A DNA stretch of 43,233 bases from Eubacterium sp. (GTDB lineage Bacteria; Bacillota; Clostridia; Oscillospirales; Acutalibacteraceae). Under the pieces are notes generated by a model that made no database searches, was not told the DNA's origin, and worked only from the letters and a program-made list of their open reading frames with translations. This document shows positions 1 to 7,054 of this stretch, in pieces; within the stretch, counting starts at the first letter, position 1; each line of letters starts with the position of its first letter. The stretch is from contig JAFWKC010000096.1 in assembly GCA_017514345.1 (NCBI GenBank), positions 1-43,233 on the forward strand. The letters run 5' to 3'. Made by a program: the position numbers and the translations under genes.

Positions 1-141
1 GACGGCGACAGTGACAGTCCGCATGTCGCGCTCGCCAATATTAAAGAGCGCCTCCAAATGATGTGCGGCGGCACGCTGACGATTATATCGTCGTCAGCAG
101 AAGGCACGACTGTAAAAATTTTCATCCCCATCAAAGCATAG
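1..141 (+). CDS. C-terminal end of a sensor histidine kinase (partial)
   Basis: The window opens inside an open frame that ends with TAG at 139-141. The last 46 residues contain a run of the form HVALANIKERLQMMCGG, followed by a Ser-rich strand and EGTTVKIFIPI. This matches the end of the HATPase_c domain of LytS/YesM-type sensor kinases, where an N-[IV]-[RK]-E-R-L helix precedes a GTT-hydrophobic strand. Such kinases pass an extracellular signal to a response regulator. The sensor, dimerisation and most of the ATP-binding parts lie outside the window. A terminator follows within 70 nt, so this gene ends its transcript. The family is fairly sure from this short piece; the signal sensed is unknown. 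Confidence 0.75.
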   Translation, partial: DGDSDSPHVALANIKERLQMMCGGTLTIISSSAEGTTVKIFIPIKA

Positions 142-208
142 GCATTCAGGAATGGAAATAAAATTGAAAACTAAAATAGAAAAACGCAATTATAAATGTA
201 ATAAAATA

Positions 209-248
209 CTGGCGCAGCTCCGATTTTGGAACTACGCCAGTTTTCTTT
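209..248 (+). terminator. Rho-independent terminator after the histidine kinase
   Basis: CTGGCG (209-214) pairs with CGCCAG (235-240). Further inner pairs AG/CT and TCC/GGA surround a short loop, and TTTTCTTT follows. It lies 68 nt after the kinase stop codon on the same strand. Confidence 0.8.
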
Positions 249-308
249 ATACCCTACAAAGCAAACGCTTAACCCTACCGTTTACTTTGTACCCCACAAA
301 GCAAACGC
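245..308. repeat. Two-copy direct repeat of about 24 bp, 40-bp period
   Basis: Positions 245-268 and 285-308 share the pattern CTTTRTACCCYACAAAGCAAACGC with two mismatches, 40 bp apart. The rest of 309-582 is AT-rich, and I see no gene, RNA or promoter I can support there. The short open frame at 152-361 crosses the terminator and the repeat and is probably not a gene. Confidence 0.55.
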
Positions 309-582
309 CAACTACATACGTTGATATTGTAAATTCTATCTTTATAAGACTCACCCTGTAAGCAACACAAACTATGTTTACCATATCTAAGAATTTAGCT
401 CACCACTTAATACATGTTCTTTCAGGCAATCTCACTGCGCCTGTGAAATCATTCTTTTAATACATATTAATTATCATCAGTTTTGCAAATCCTGGTTTTT
501 CGAATTAATATTAGTTTACAATAATCAGTTTCGCTCACTTCAATATGCAAATGCATAGAAGTTTCCTCTAATTCCCGCCTAT

Positions 583-1257
583 TTAATAATCAAAATACAT
601 CTCACCATTATCTTTCCATCGAGCACATTCTGCACTAGCGTAATATTCATTTTTTGTTTTATCAAAATAGCCAAAATCGCCGTTTCCCTTATTAAACTCA
701 AGGTAATCATCGCAGAAAACAAGCCAACCATTTTTATCAATATAAGGGAATTTGTTTTCGACAGATTTTACATAGCTATTTGTTTGAGATACCACAACAA
801 ATGTGTCCTCTTTATTATCATATTTAAATTCGCCTCCGTCTTCAGTATAATATAAAACATCATTTAAACTATTATACTCAACACCTTGTCTGTCATAATA
901 CTTTTTTACAGACTCTTCGGTTACAACATTTTGTTCAAAAACAACATAATTGTTATACACACTTTTGGCATACGAACTTACAGCCGTCAATACTAGACAT
1001 AAAACCAATGCATATATGCTAATTTTTTGTTTGACAAGATTCTTTGACTTAATACTATTTATGCTTTCAATAATAACGGAAAGTGTTCCGAAAACCAATA
1101 CAAAAAAATAGAATGATACGGCACGCTTGTTTTTGTTTTTTGTGTCGCTTATCCAATAATATAAGGTTAAAACAATATTAATTGCAAAGAAAACAATAAT
1201 ACCAAAAATGTAATTTTTTTCGAATAAATGATTTTGTACTACACTAAACATATACAT
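583..1257 (-). CDS. Unknown membrane protein behind an RHS fragment
   Basis: I do not recognise the family. The 224-residue product has three hydrophobic segments at about residues 17-36, 47-64 and 79-95. A charged, Tyr- and Asn-rich region of about 125 residues follows and should lie outside the membrane, ending in acidic and aromatic residues. TGGAG sits 8 nt before the ATG at 1257, supporting this start. The gene begins 38 bp after the end of a decayed RHS/YD-repeat gene on the same strand. In polymorphic-toxin loci that position is often held by an immunity or orphan-cassette gene. An immunity role is inference from position only. The low GC and isolation from housekeeping genes fit transferred DNA. 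Confidence 0.6.
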   Translation of the reverse strand: MYMFSVVQNHLFEKNYIFGIIVFFAINIVLTLYYWISDTKNKNKRAVSFYFFVLVFGTLSVIIESINSIKSKNLVKQKISIYALVLCLVLTAVSSYAKSVYNNYVVFEQNVVTEESVKKYYDRQGVEYNSLNDVLYYTEDGGEFKYDNKEDTFVVVSQTNSYVKSVENKFPYIDKNGWLVFCDDYLEFNKGNGDFGYFDKTKNEYYASAECARWKDNGEMYFDY

Positions 1258-1294
1258 CTTTTATACTCCAACAATTAATGCGATTCAATATACT

Positions 1295-1879
1295 TCACAA
1301 TTGGAATTCTGGCTCCTTTAAAAGTGGTTTTTGTAAATGTTTGTAAAACACCATATTGTCCACCGTTCTTCTTGTTACTGTTTCCTGTGCAACATTGCCG
1401 ACTGAGTCGTAAACATAAGAACTGGATTCACCGTTGCTATTTGTTTCAGTCAGAACTCTACCGCTACTATCATAAGTATACACCATTGTGTCAAAGCAAG
1501 TCAATGAAGAATCATATGTAGTTGGAATTACGCCCTCATAATCTTCTTTGAGTGTTGCAGAAACAAGAACATTACCATTGCTATCGTAGGTATAATACGT
1601 GTAATCGTTTCCTACTTTTTCTCTTACAACTCTATTATTTGAATCATAGGTGTAACTGGAGTTGCTTTCTGTATCATCAGTTGTATACGATTTTAAATTG
1701 CCATTGTCATCATATTCATATTCAGTGGTTTTTGTACCTACAGTTTCAGTTAACACACGCCAATAATAATCATAAGTAAATGTTGTTGTTATGGGACTGG
1801 TTAAAAAACCAGTCCCGTTATTGTCATAATCCTTGCTGTATTCAACTCTCAATTTAAGATGGAATCCATTAAGGGCGCC
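1295..1879 (-). pseudogene. RHS/YD-repeat protein remnant
   Basis: The frame is open from 1879 back to 1295 but has no credible ATG or ribosome site; only an internal TTG at 1852 could start it. The 185-195 residues hold about six YD repeats, such as YTYDSNGNVL and YVYDSVGNVA. These are the building block of secreted RHS/wall-associated proteins that enclose a C-terminal toxin. The conserved RHS core (DPxGx plus NxYxYxxNNP) that should precede a toxin tip is missing, as are the signal peptide and most of the shell. After the last repeat the protein ends in an unrelated Lys/Leu-rich tail. This looks like the leftover 3' end of a large gene, cut at both sides. Confidence 0.75.
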
Positions 1880-1920
1880 TTATTTAATATTATTTATTAA
1901 CACATTATTAAAAGGCAATG

Positions 1921-1954
1921 AAAAAAGCGTATAATGAAATAAATCATTATGCGC
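1921..1954 (-). terminator. Terminator-like hairpin, minus strand
   Basis: GCGTATAATGA (1927-1937) pairs with TCATTATGCGC (1944-1954) over 11 bp with one G-T pair. On the minus strand it is followed by TTTTTT (1921-1926). It would stop transcripts running leftward from the tRNA-Asn region. The rest of 1880-2014 shows no gene. Confidence 0.6.
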
Positions 1955-2011
1955 CCATACATCTTAAAAAGGTAATAGTACAATCCCAAAATTTGTATTT
2001 TTGAAATTAAA

Positions 2012-2042
2012 AATGACCTCTTGGCATTAAAGTCAAGAGGTC
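2012..2042 (-). terminator. Hairpin behind the duplicated tRNA 3' end
   Basis: GACCTCTTG (2015-2023) and CAAGAGGTC (2034-2042) form a perfect 9-bp stem, with an ATTTTTAATTT tail on the minus strand. It stands in the same position relative to the tRNA-end copy at 2043-2065 as the terminator at 2167-2199 does to the true tRNA. Confidence 0.65.
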
Positions 2043-2065
2043 TATTGGCTCCCCTTGTCGGACTC
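2043..2065 (-). repeat. Duplicate of the tRNA-Asn 3' end (possible attachment-site scar)
   Basis: These 23 bp are identical to 2199-2221, the CCA end, acceptor strand and start of the T arm of tRNA-Asn. No other tRNA part is present here. A direct repeat of a tRNA 3' end is what integrases leave at the far border of an element inserted in a tRNA gene. Here the copies are only 156 bp apart, so any element has been lost, or the copy belongs to the adjoining inverted-repeat element. Confidence 0.7.
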
Positions 2066-2153
2066 TCCTCTCAACTATCGAACAGTCCACCGGACTGTTC
2101 TCCCAATCGGCGCACGAATGCGCGCCTCTTGGAGTTCGTTTCTCGTCCGACAA
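2055..2153. repeat. MITE-like or structured repeat with 9-bp terminal inverted repeats
   Basis: TTGTCGGAC (2055-2063) and GTCCGACAA (2145-2153) are exact inverted repeats bounding 99 bp. Inside are a perfect 9-bp hairpin, GAACAGTCC (2080-2088) with GGACTGTTC (2092-2100), and a GGCGC/GCGCC stem (2109-2113, 2122-2126). The left end coincides with the tRNA-end duplicate. The open frames crossing it are by-products of its composition. A similar block next to tRNA genes in other gut Clostridia is a recollection I cannot verify here. Confidence 0.6.
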
Positions 2154-2166
2154 CATTGATAATAAC

Positions 2167-2199
2167 AAATAAAGGATACCGCAAGGGTATCCTTTATTT
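2167..2199 (-). terminator. Terminator of tRNA-Asn
   Basis: Two 14-bp arms, 2167-2180 and 2186-2199, pair perfectly around a GCAAG loop. The core is GGATACC/GGTATCC and the arms carry AAA/TTT flanks on both sides. It begins 2 nt after the tRNA 3' end on the minus strand and could work in both directions. Confidence 0.85.
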
Positions 2200-2201
2200 A
2201 T

Positions 2202-2277
2202 TGGCTCCCCTTGTCGGACTCGAACCAACGACAACTCGGTTAACAGCCGAGTGCTCTACCAACTGAGCTAAAGAGGA
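2202..2277 (-). tRNA. tRNA-Asn (anticodon GTT)
   Basis: Read on the minus strand, the 76 nt fold as a complete tRNA. The acceptor arm is TCCTCTT with AAGGGGA. The D arm contains AGCTCAGTTGGTAGAGC. The anticodon arm is CTCGG-CTGTTAA-CCGAG with anticodon GTT. The T arm contains GGTTCGAGTCC. The discriminator is G and CCA is encoded. It reads Asn codons AAC/AAT. It lies between purA and the inverted-repeat element and has its own terminator. Confidence 0.95.
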
Positions 2278-2343
2278 ATGTTTCACTTTTAAGTGCTTAA
2301 ATATAATAACAAATAAAAGTGTTGATGTCAATATTTTTTTTCA

Positions 2344-2382
2344 TTTTTTCAAAAAAATATCGGGAGGTGTTATCCTCCCGAT
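2344..2382 (-). terminator. Terminator of purA
   Basis: ATCGGGAGG (2359-2367) and CCTCCCGAT (2374-2382) form a 9-bp stem. On the minus strand it is followed by ATTTTTTTGA. It starts 4 nt after the purA stop codon. Confidence 0.9.
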
Positions 2383-2386
2383 TTGC

Positions 2387-3664
2387 TTATTTATTTCTGT
2401 AGATAATTGCTTCGCGCTCAGGTCCGTTTGAAACCATTGTGATATTGCAGCCCATTTCGTTTTCAATGAACTCAACATAGTCGCGCGTTTCCTTGGGAAG
2501 CTCGTCGTAATTCCTGATACCTCTGATGTCGCAGTGCCAGCCCTTGAGCGTTTTGAGCACGGGCTTTGCCTTTTTGAGCAGAGGAGTTGTTGGGAAGTCC
2601 TTTGTAACCTCGCCGTCAATTTCGTAGCCAACGCAAACCTTGATTTCCTCGAGGTATGAAAGGCAGTCAAGCGCGGTCATAACGACCTGAGTTGCGCCCT
2701 GACACTCGATACCGTAGCGTGAAGCAACGCAGTCAAACCAGCCTACGCGGCGCGGTCTGCCCGTTGTAGCGCCGAACTCGCCCTTGTCGCCGCCGTGGAT
2801 ACGAAGCTCCTGAGCCTCGTCGCCGAAAATTTCGCTGACAAACTCGCCTGCACCAACAGCAGACGAATAAGCCTTTGTTACAACAACGATGTCCTCAATT
2901 TTGTGAGGCGGAATACCTGCGCCCACAGCGCCGTAGCCTGCAAGCGTCGATGAAGACGTAACCATAGGATAAATACCGAAATCGGGGTCCTTAAGCGTGC
3001 CAAGCTGACCTTCAAGAAGTATGTTCTTGCCTGCCTTGATAGCTTCTGCAAGATAGGTGTGAGTATCGCAAACGTAAGGCGCAATCTTTTCCTTGTATTC
3101 CATACACGTTTCAAAAAGCTCGTCCTCGTCAAGAAGCGGCTTGTGATAAACGTGCTCAAGCGTAAGGTTTTTGAGCGTGCAGATGTTTTTGAGCTTTGCT
3201 CTGAGCACCTCGTCGTCAAACAGCTCGTTAACCTGAATGCCTATTTTACTGTATTTGTCCGAGAAAAACGGCGCAATACCGCTCTTAGTTGAGCCGAAAG
3301 CGTTTTTGCCGAGGCGTTCCTCCTCGTATTCGTCAAGCAGAATGTGGTACGGCATAAGAATCTGCGCCCTCTCGCTTACAAGAAGATGCGGATTAAGCCC
3401 TGCCTTTTTCACCTGCTCAAGCTCATTGATGAATTTGTTGATATCAAGCGCAACGCCGTTGCCGATAATACAGGTTGTGTGGTCGTAGCACACTCCCGAC
3501 GGCATCAAATGAAGCGCAAATCTGCCGTGCTCGTTAATAATCGTGTGACCTGCGTTAGCGCCGCCCTGAAAACGAATTACAATATCGCTCTTTTCGGCGA
3601 ACATATCGGTGATTTTGCCTTTGCCTTCGTCGCCCCAGTTGGCTCCTACAATTGCTCTTACCAT
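2387..3664 (-). CDS. purA: Adenylosuccinate synthetase
   Basis: The cytoplasmic enzyme joins IMP and aspartate with GTP to make adenylosuccinate, the first committed step to AMP. The 425 residues match the usual 420-430. Visible motifs are the GTP-binding GDEGKGK near residue 11, the IMP/Mg site GGANAGHT near 34-41, the loop GATTGRPRRVGWFD near 300, and LDCLSYLEEI toward the C-terminus. AAAGGAG lies shortly before the ATG at 3664. The gene follows the AICAR transformylase gene on the same strand after 94 bp, so AICAR-to-IMP and IMP-to-AMP steps are probably co-transcribed. A strong terminator closes the unit. Confidence 0.97.
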   Translation of the reverse strand: MVRAIVGANWGDEGKGKITDMFAEKSDIVIRFQGGANAGHTIINEHGRFALHLMPSGVCYDHTTCIIGNGVALDINKFINELEQVKKAGLNPHLLVSERAQILMPYHILLDEYEEERLGKNAFGSTKSGIAPFFSDKYSKIGIQVNELFDDEVLRAKLKNICTLKNLTLEHVYHKPLLDEDELFETCMEYKEKIAPYVCDTHTYLAEAIKAGKNILLEGQLGTLKDPDFGIYPMVTSSSTLAGYGAVGAGIPPHKIEDIVVVTKAYSSAVGAGEFVSEIFGDEAQELRIHGGDKGEFGATTGRPRRVGWFDCVASRYGIECQGATQVVMTALDCLSYLEEIKVCVGYEIDGEVTKDFPTTPLLKKAKPVLKTLKGWHCDIRGIRNYDELPKETRDYVEFIENEMGCNITMVSNGPEREAIIYRNK

Positions 3665-3758
3665 TGTTGATTCTCCTTTGTTAATTGAGAGTTGTTGGTA
3701 ATTTTGTACACGAATTCTTTAATTTAGTATAGCGAAAGAATTGGTGTTTTTTGTTATA

Positions 3759-4934
3759 TTAATGATGGAACAGTCTGATGCCTGTCATTGTCATCGCGAT
3801 TCCGTGCTTGTCACAGCACTCGATAACCTGCTCATCTCTTACTGAGCCGCCTGGCTGTGCGATGTACTTAACGCCAGATTTAACAGCGCGCTCGATGTTA
3901 TCCTCAAACGGGAAGAACGCGTCTGAGCCGAGAGCTACGTTATCCATTTTCTTGTGCCACTCAGCCTTTTCCTCAGCGGTGAACGGCTCGGGACATTCTG
4001 TGAAATATCTCTGCCATACGCCATCCTTAAGCAGCTCGTCGTAATCCTCGCTGATGTAAAGGTCGATTGCGTTGTCTGCGTCGCATTTTCTTACGCCGTC
4101 AATAAACGGAAGATTAAGCACCTTCTCATTTCTTCTGAGCCAGAGCATATCAGCCTTGTTGCCTGCCATACGCGTGCAAAGGATACGGCTCTGCTGTCCT
4201 GCGCCTACGCCGAGAGTCTGTCCGCCCTGTGCGTAAACGACTGAATTTGACTGTGTGTATTTAAGCGTAATCATCGAAATAAGCAAATCGATTTTTGCTA
4301 TTTCGGGGATATCCTTAATTTTTGTCGGCATATCGTCAAACAAATCCATTGTGATTTTTGCGTTGTTGCGCTTTTGCTCAAACTTGATGCCGAAAACCTG
4401 CTTCGTTTCCATTTCTTCTGGAACGTAGTCGGGGTCAATTTTGATAACGAGGAAGTTGCCGCGGCGCTTGCTCTTGAGAATTTCGAGCGCCTCGTCGGTA
4501 TAGTCGGGCGCGATAATTCCGTCCGAAACCTCTTTTTGAAGGAACGTAGCGACGGAAGCGTCGCAGGTGTCCGAAAGTGCGGCAAAATCGCCGAAGGAGG
4601 ACTGACGGTCACAGCTTCTTGCGCGTGCATACGCTTCGGCAATCGGTGTCAGCTCAAGTCCGTCGGGAACCATACAAACCTTACGGTCAGTTTCGCTGAG
4701 CGGCTGTGCAACTGCAGCGCCTGCGGGCGAAACGTGCTTGAACGAAGCGGCGCTCGGAAGTCCTGTTGCTTCCTTAAGCTCCTTAACGAGCTGCCACGAA
4801 TTGAATGCGTCGAGCAGGTTGATATATCCTGCGGCGCCGTTCAGAATTTCAAACGGAAGCTCCTTGCCGTCCATATGAATTCTTGCGGGATTCTGATTAG
4901 GATTACATCCGTATTTAAGCGTGTATTCTGTCAT
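3759..4934 (-). CDS. Stand-alone AICAR transformylase (PurH-like, no IMP cyclohydrolase domain)
   Basis: The enzyme transfers a formyl group from 10-formyltetrahydrofolate to AICAR to give FAICAR, the ninth step of purine synthesis. The 391 residues cover only the transformylase part of the usual PurH of about 510. The catalytic Lys-His pair is in SFKHVSPAGAA near residue 65, with SSFGDFAALSD near 111. SNSVVYAQGGQTLGVGAGQQ lies near 230-250, and the C-terminal block DAFFPFEDNIERAVKSGVK is followed by QPGGSVRD. The MGS-like cyclohydrolase domain is absent, so ring closure to IMP must be encoded elsewhere. The start follows an AGGAGG ribosome site. A sigma-A-type promoter at 4966-4994 lies just upstream, and purA follows. 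Confidence 0.93.
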   Translation of the reverse strand: MTEYTLKYGCNPNQNPARIHMDGKELPFEILNGAAGYINLLDAFNSWQLVKELKEATGLPSAASFKHVSPAGAAVAQPLSETDRKVCMVPDGLELTPIAEAYARARSCDRQSSFGDFAALSDTCDASVATFLQKEVSDGIIAPDYTDEALEILKSKRRGNFLVIKIDPDYVPEEMETKQVFGIKFEQKRNNAKITMDLFDDMPTKIKDIPEIAKIDLLISMITLKYTQSNSVVYAQGGQTLGVGAGQQSRILCTRMAGNKADMLWLRRNEKVLNLPFIDGVRKCDADNAIDLYISEDYDELLKDGVWQRYFTECPEPFTAEEKAEWHKKMDNVALGSDAFFPFEDNIERAVKSGVKYIAQPGGSVRDEQVIECCDKHGIAMTMTGIRLFHH

Positions 4935-4965
4935 CCTTTTTTCCTCCTGAAATTAATACGTTGCT

Positions 4966-4994
4966 ATTTTACAATACTTGATTGAAAAATGCAA
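4966..4994 (-). promoter_or_regulatory. Promoter of the purine pair
   Basis: On the minus strand TTGCAT (4989-4994) and TAAAAT (4966-4971) are separated by 17 nt, 32 nt upstream of the AICAR transformylase start. It overlaps the divergent promoter at 4982-5010, so the two probably cannot fire at the same time. I see no purine riboswitch in the short leader. Confidence 0.55.
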
Positions 4995-5010
4995 GATAAC
5001 ATATTATAAT
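4982..5010 (+). promoter_or_regulatory. Promoter of the ATP-grasp pair
   Basis: TTGAAA (4982-4987) and a consensus TATAAT (5005-5010) are 17 nt apart. GAGGGTG and the ATG at 5033 follow. It overlaps the minus-strand purine promoter. Confidence 0.65.
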
Positions 5011-5032
5011 AAATTGCAAAGAGGGTGAAAAA

Positions 5033-5848
5033 ATGACAGGATTTTTAGTTGTAAATGCGTATCTTGAGGGCAAAAAGTTTAACACCTTGCACAAGCATTT
5101 AGCTGACTGCGCCGAAGGTATGGGTATTTCGCTGAAAATTAAAAATAATGAAGAAATGCTTTTTTGCGAGGAAGCGCCCGACTTTGTCCTGTTCTGGGAC
5201 AAGGACGTAAACCTTGCAAAGCTGCTTGAAAACAGGGGACTTCCCGTCTTTAACAGCGCGCGCTCAATAGAGCTTTGCGACGATAAGGCTAAAACTTATC
5301 TTGCGCTTGAAGGCGTGGTAAAACAGCCGAAAACGATAATTGCGCCGCTGTCATTTTTTGATGCGGATTACGGCGTGTTTGTCAAAAAGGCAGTAGAAAA
5401 ATTAGGACTCCCGCTTGTGTTCAAGGAGTGCTTCGGCTCGTTCGGCGAACAGGTTTTTCTGTGCAGAAGCGAAGCGGAAATCCTGAGCCATATTAACCAA
5501 AAACCGTTTCTTTTGCAGGAATTTATCGCTGACTCGGAGGGCGAGGACGTTCGCCTTGAAATCGTCGGCGGAAAATGCGTTGCGGCGATGAAGCGCACGA
5601 ACAAAAACGACTTCCGCTCAAACGTAACAAACGGGGGCACGGCTGAGCCGTACACACCGACTGACGAGGAGATTTCTGCCGCTGTTACGGCGTGCGAAAC
5701 GCTCGGTCTTAGCTTTGGCGGAGTGGATATTCTGCGCGGTGGCTACGTATGCGAGGTTAACTCAAACGCGCATATTATCAACATTATGAACGCTACGGGA
5801 ATTGACGTTGCGCCGTATATTTTTGACGCGATAAAAAGAATGATATGA
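5033..5848 (+). CDS. RimK/LysX-like ATP-grasp ligase, first of a tandem pair
   Basis: ATP-grasp enzymes of this type join a carboxylate to an amine through an acyl phosphate, as in RimK adding glutamate or LysX in lysine synthesis. The 271 residues show an N-terminal Rossmann-like domain (1-95). The ATP-grasp fold follows: LVFKECFGSFGEQVF near 130-145 is the phosphate-binding loop, FLLQEFIADSEGEDVRL near 160-178, a basic patch at MKRTNKNDFRSN near 192, and the metal-binding end CEVNSNAHI near 243. The substrate is not predictable. The next gene starts inside this stop codon (ATGA), so the two proteins are translationally coupled and probably work together. No precursor peptide gene or biosynthetic partner is visible nearby. 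Confidence 0.85.
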   Translation: MTGFLVVNAYLEGKKFNTLHKHLADCAEGMGISLKIKNNEEMLFCEEAPDFVLFWDKDVNLAKLLENRGLPVFNSARSIELCDDKAKTYLALEGVVKQPKTIIAPLSFFDADYGVFVKKAVEKLGLPLVFKECFGSFGEQVFLCRSEAEILSHINQKPFLLQEFIADSEGEDVRLEIVGGKCVAAMKRTNKNDFRSNVTNGGTAEPYTPTDEEISAAVTACETLGLSFGGVDILRGGYVCEVNSNAHIINIMNATGIDVAPYIFDAIKRMI

Positions 5849-6567
5849 AAACGATTTTAGTATATTCACAAAAGGAAGCGGCACGCAACGCGTTTGCCGT
5901 TCAGAAATTTAAAAGTGAGCTCGGCGCAGAGCTTGTAACGCCCGATTACAGGGGCGAAGCCGACGTCGTAATCAACCGCTCAAACGATTACAGAATTGCC
6001 GAATTTTACGAGAGCAGGGGCGTCCGCGTGTTCAATCCCGCGGACTTCACAAAGCTTGCCAACGACAAGCAGGCGGCGTACGATTTTATGGAAAAAAACG
6101 GCATAGAAATAATGCCGACGAGATACGCCGTGCCGCCGTTTGTCAAAAAGCCGCGTGACGGCCACGGCGGGCAGGGCGTTGTTATGTGCAAAAACGCTGA
6201 TGAATACGACGAAAGCTTCGTATGCCAGAAGCCCGCTTCCGACCTCGGAAAGGATTTGCGCGTCTGGGTGCTCGGCGGTAAAATTATGGCTTCCGTTCTG
6301 CGCGTCAGCAAAACCGATTTTCGCTCGAACTTCTGCCTTGGCGGCGACGCTTTGCCGTACACGCTGAGCGATGACGAAACGGCGCTTGTAAAAAAAATAA
6401 TCTCCCTTGTAAACGGAGATTATTACGGAATTGATTTTGTTTTTGATAAGGGCAGAATCGTTTTTAACGAGCTTGAGGACGCAGTCGGCGCGCGTATGCT
6501 TTATGCAAGCACGGATATTGACATTATTGGTGAATATTGTAATTACATCAAAAAAAGTGAGTTATAA
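5845..6567 (+). CDS. Second, shorter ATP-grasp ligase of the tandem pair
   Basis: This 240-residue ATP-grasp protein is a paralogue of its neighbour. The fold elements are FVKKPRDGHGGQGVVM near 94-109, FVCQKPASDLGKDLRVWV near 124-141, the basic segment RVSKTDFRSNFCLGG near 150-165, and a metal-binding end FNELEDAVGAR. Its terminal acidic motif is NELED, where the first protein has EVNSN, so the metal sites may differ. The start overlaps the previous stop by 4 nt. The stop codon sits inside the bidirectional hairpin that also ends the convergent methyltransferase-like gene. The pair could be a heterodimer or act in sequence on one substrate; both are inference. Confidence 0.82.
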   Translation: MKTILVYSQKEAARNAFAVQKFKSELGAELVTPDYRGEADVVINRSNDYRIAEFYESRGVRVFNPADFTKLANDKQAAYDFMEKNGIEIMPTRYAVPPFVKKPRDGHGGQGVVMCKNADEYDESFVCQKPASDLGKDLRVWVLGGKIMASVLRVSKTDFRSNFCLGGDALPYTLSDDETALVKKIISLVNGDYYGIDFVFDKGRIVFNELEDAVGARMLYASTDIDIIGEYCNYIKKSEL

Positions 6568-6583
6568 CAAACTCACTTTTTTT
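6550..6583. terminator. Bidirectional terminator between convergent genes
   Basis: AAAAAAAGTGAGTT (6550-6563) pairs with AACTCACTTTTTTT (6570-6583) around a six-base ATAACA loop, with a T run on either strand. It overlaps the 3' ends of the ATP-grasp gene and the methyltransferase-like gene. Confidence 0.9.
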
Positions 6584-6941
6584 GCGCTTCAAAGTACGCG
6601 TAGTGTCCCATTGTGTGATAGGAATTTACGTCGAATTTTTCCTTTAGCACCGTACGGAAATTGTCGCTCGGCTTAAGGCACGCGATAAAGGTACCCTCGT
6701 CACGAAGTACTCTGTGTATCTCGCCGAGCGATGTATTGATGTCGCCGAGCTTGTGAAGCTTCAGACATACTGCCATATCAACGCTTTTGTCGTCAAGGTC
6801 GATTTTGCCCCAGAATTTATTAACGGGAATAATTTCGGCTTTCGGGCAGATGTGTTCAAGCTTGTTCCTTAAATCGAGTATAACTCCGTCGAAATCCTCG
6901 GGAATATACTGTAAGGTTTTTTCTTTAATATCCTTTTTCAT
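6573..6941 (-). CDS. Short SAM-methyltransferase-like protein lacking the SAM-binding motif I
   Basis: From the ATG at 6941, preceded by GGTGAT, the product has 122 residues. The middle, DDKSVDMAVCLKLHKLGD followed by LGEIHRVLRDEGTFIAC, resembles the second half of class I methyltransferases (motifs near the L-x-x-x-x-R-V-L-K-P-G-G turn). The glycine-rich E/DxGxGxG SAM loop of motif I is absent, and the N-terminal 45 residues only suggest one Rossmann strand. It may be a degenerate or minimal relative without activity, or a binding protein. Upstream in-frame codons to 7001 lack a ribosome site. It converges on the ATP-grasp pair and is divergent from ddl. Confidence 0.6.
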   Translation of the reverse strand: MKKDIKEKTLQYIPEDFDGVILDLRNKLEHICPKAEIIPVNKFWGKIDLDDKSVDMAVCLKLHKLGDINTSLGEIHRVLRDEGTFIACLKPSDNFRTVLKEKFDVNSYHTMGHYAYFEAQKK

Positions 6942-6994
6942 CGTAATCACCAAATGTATTATAACAATAAACGGCGCATTTGTAAATGTTAATA

Positions 6995-7023
6995 TAGACA
7001 TTTTTGAAAGAATATATTATAAT
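6995..7023 (+). promoter_or_regulatory. Promoter of ddl-murF
   Basis: TAGACA (6995-7000) and consensus TATAAT (7018-7023) have a 17-nt spacer. The AGGAG before the ATG at 7055 follows 20 nt later. Confidence 0.65.
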
Positions 7024-7054
7024 ATATTGAATGAAATTTTAGGAGATACCAATT

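Noticed and set aside
152-361. 69-codon open frame after the histidine kinase
   Set aside because: It crosses a clear terminator hairpin and a direct repeat, has no good ribosome site, and its translation is low-complexity.
2007-2266. Short frames on both strands over the tRNA region
   Set aside because: They read through tRNA-Asn, terminators and the inverted-repeat element; such frames next to tRNAs are artefacts.
3665-3758. Possible purine riboswitch or leader before purA
   Set aside because: The 94-bp gap has a short AATTCTTT/AAAGAATT pairing but lacks the three-helix purine aptamer and its conserved loops.
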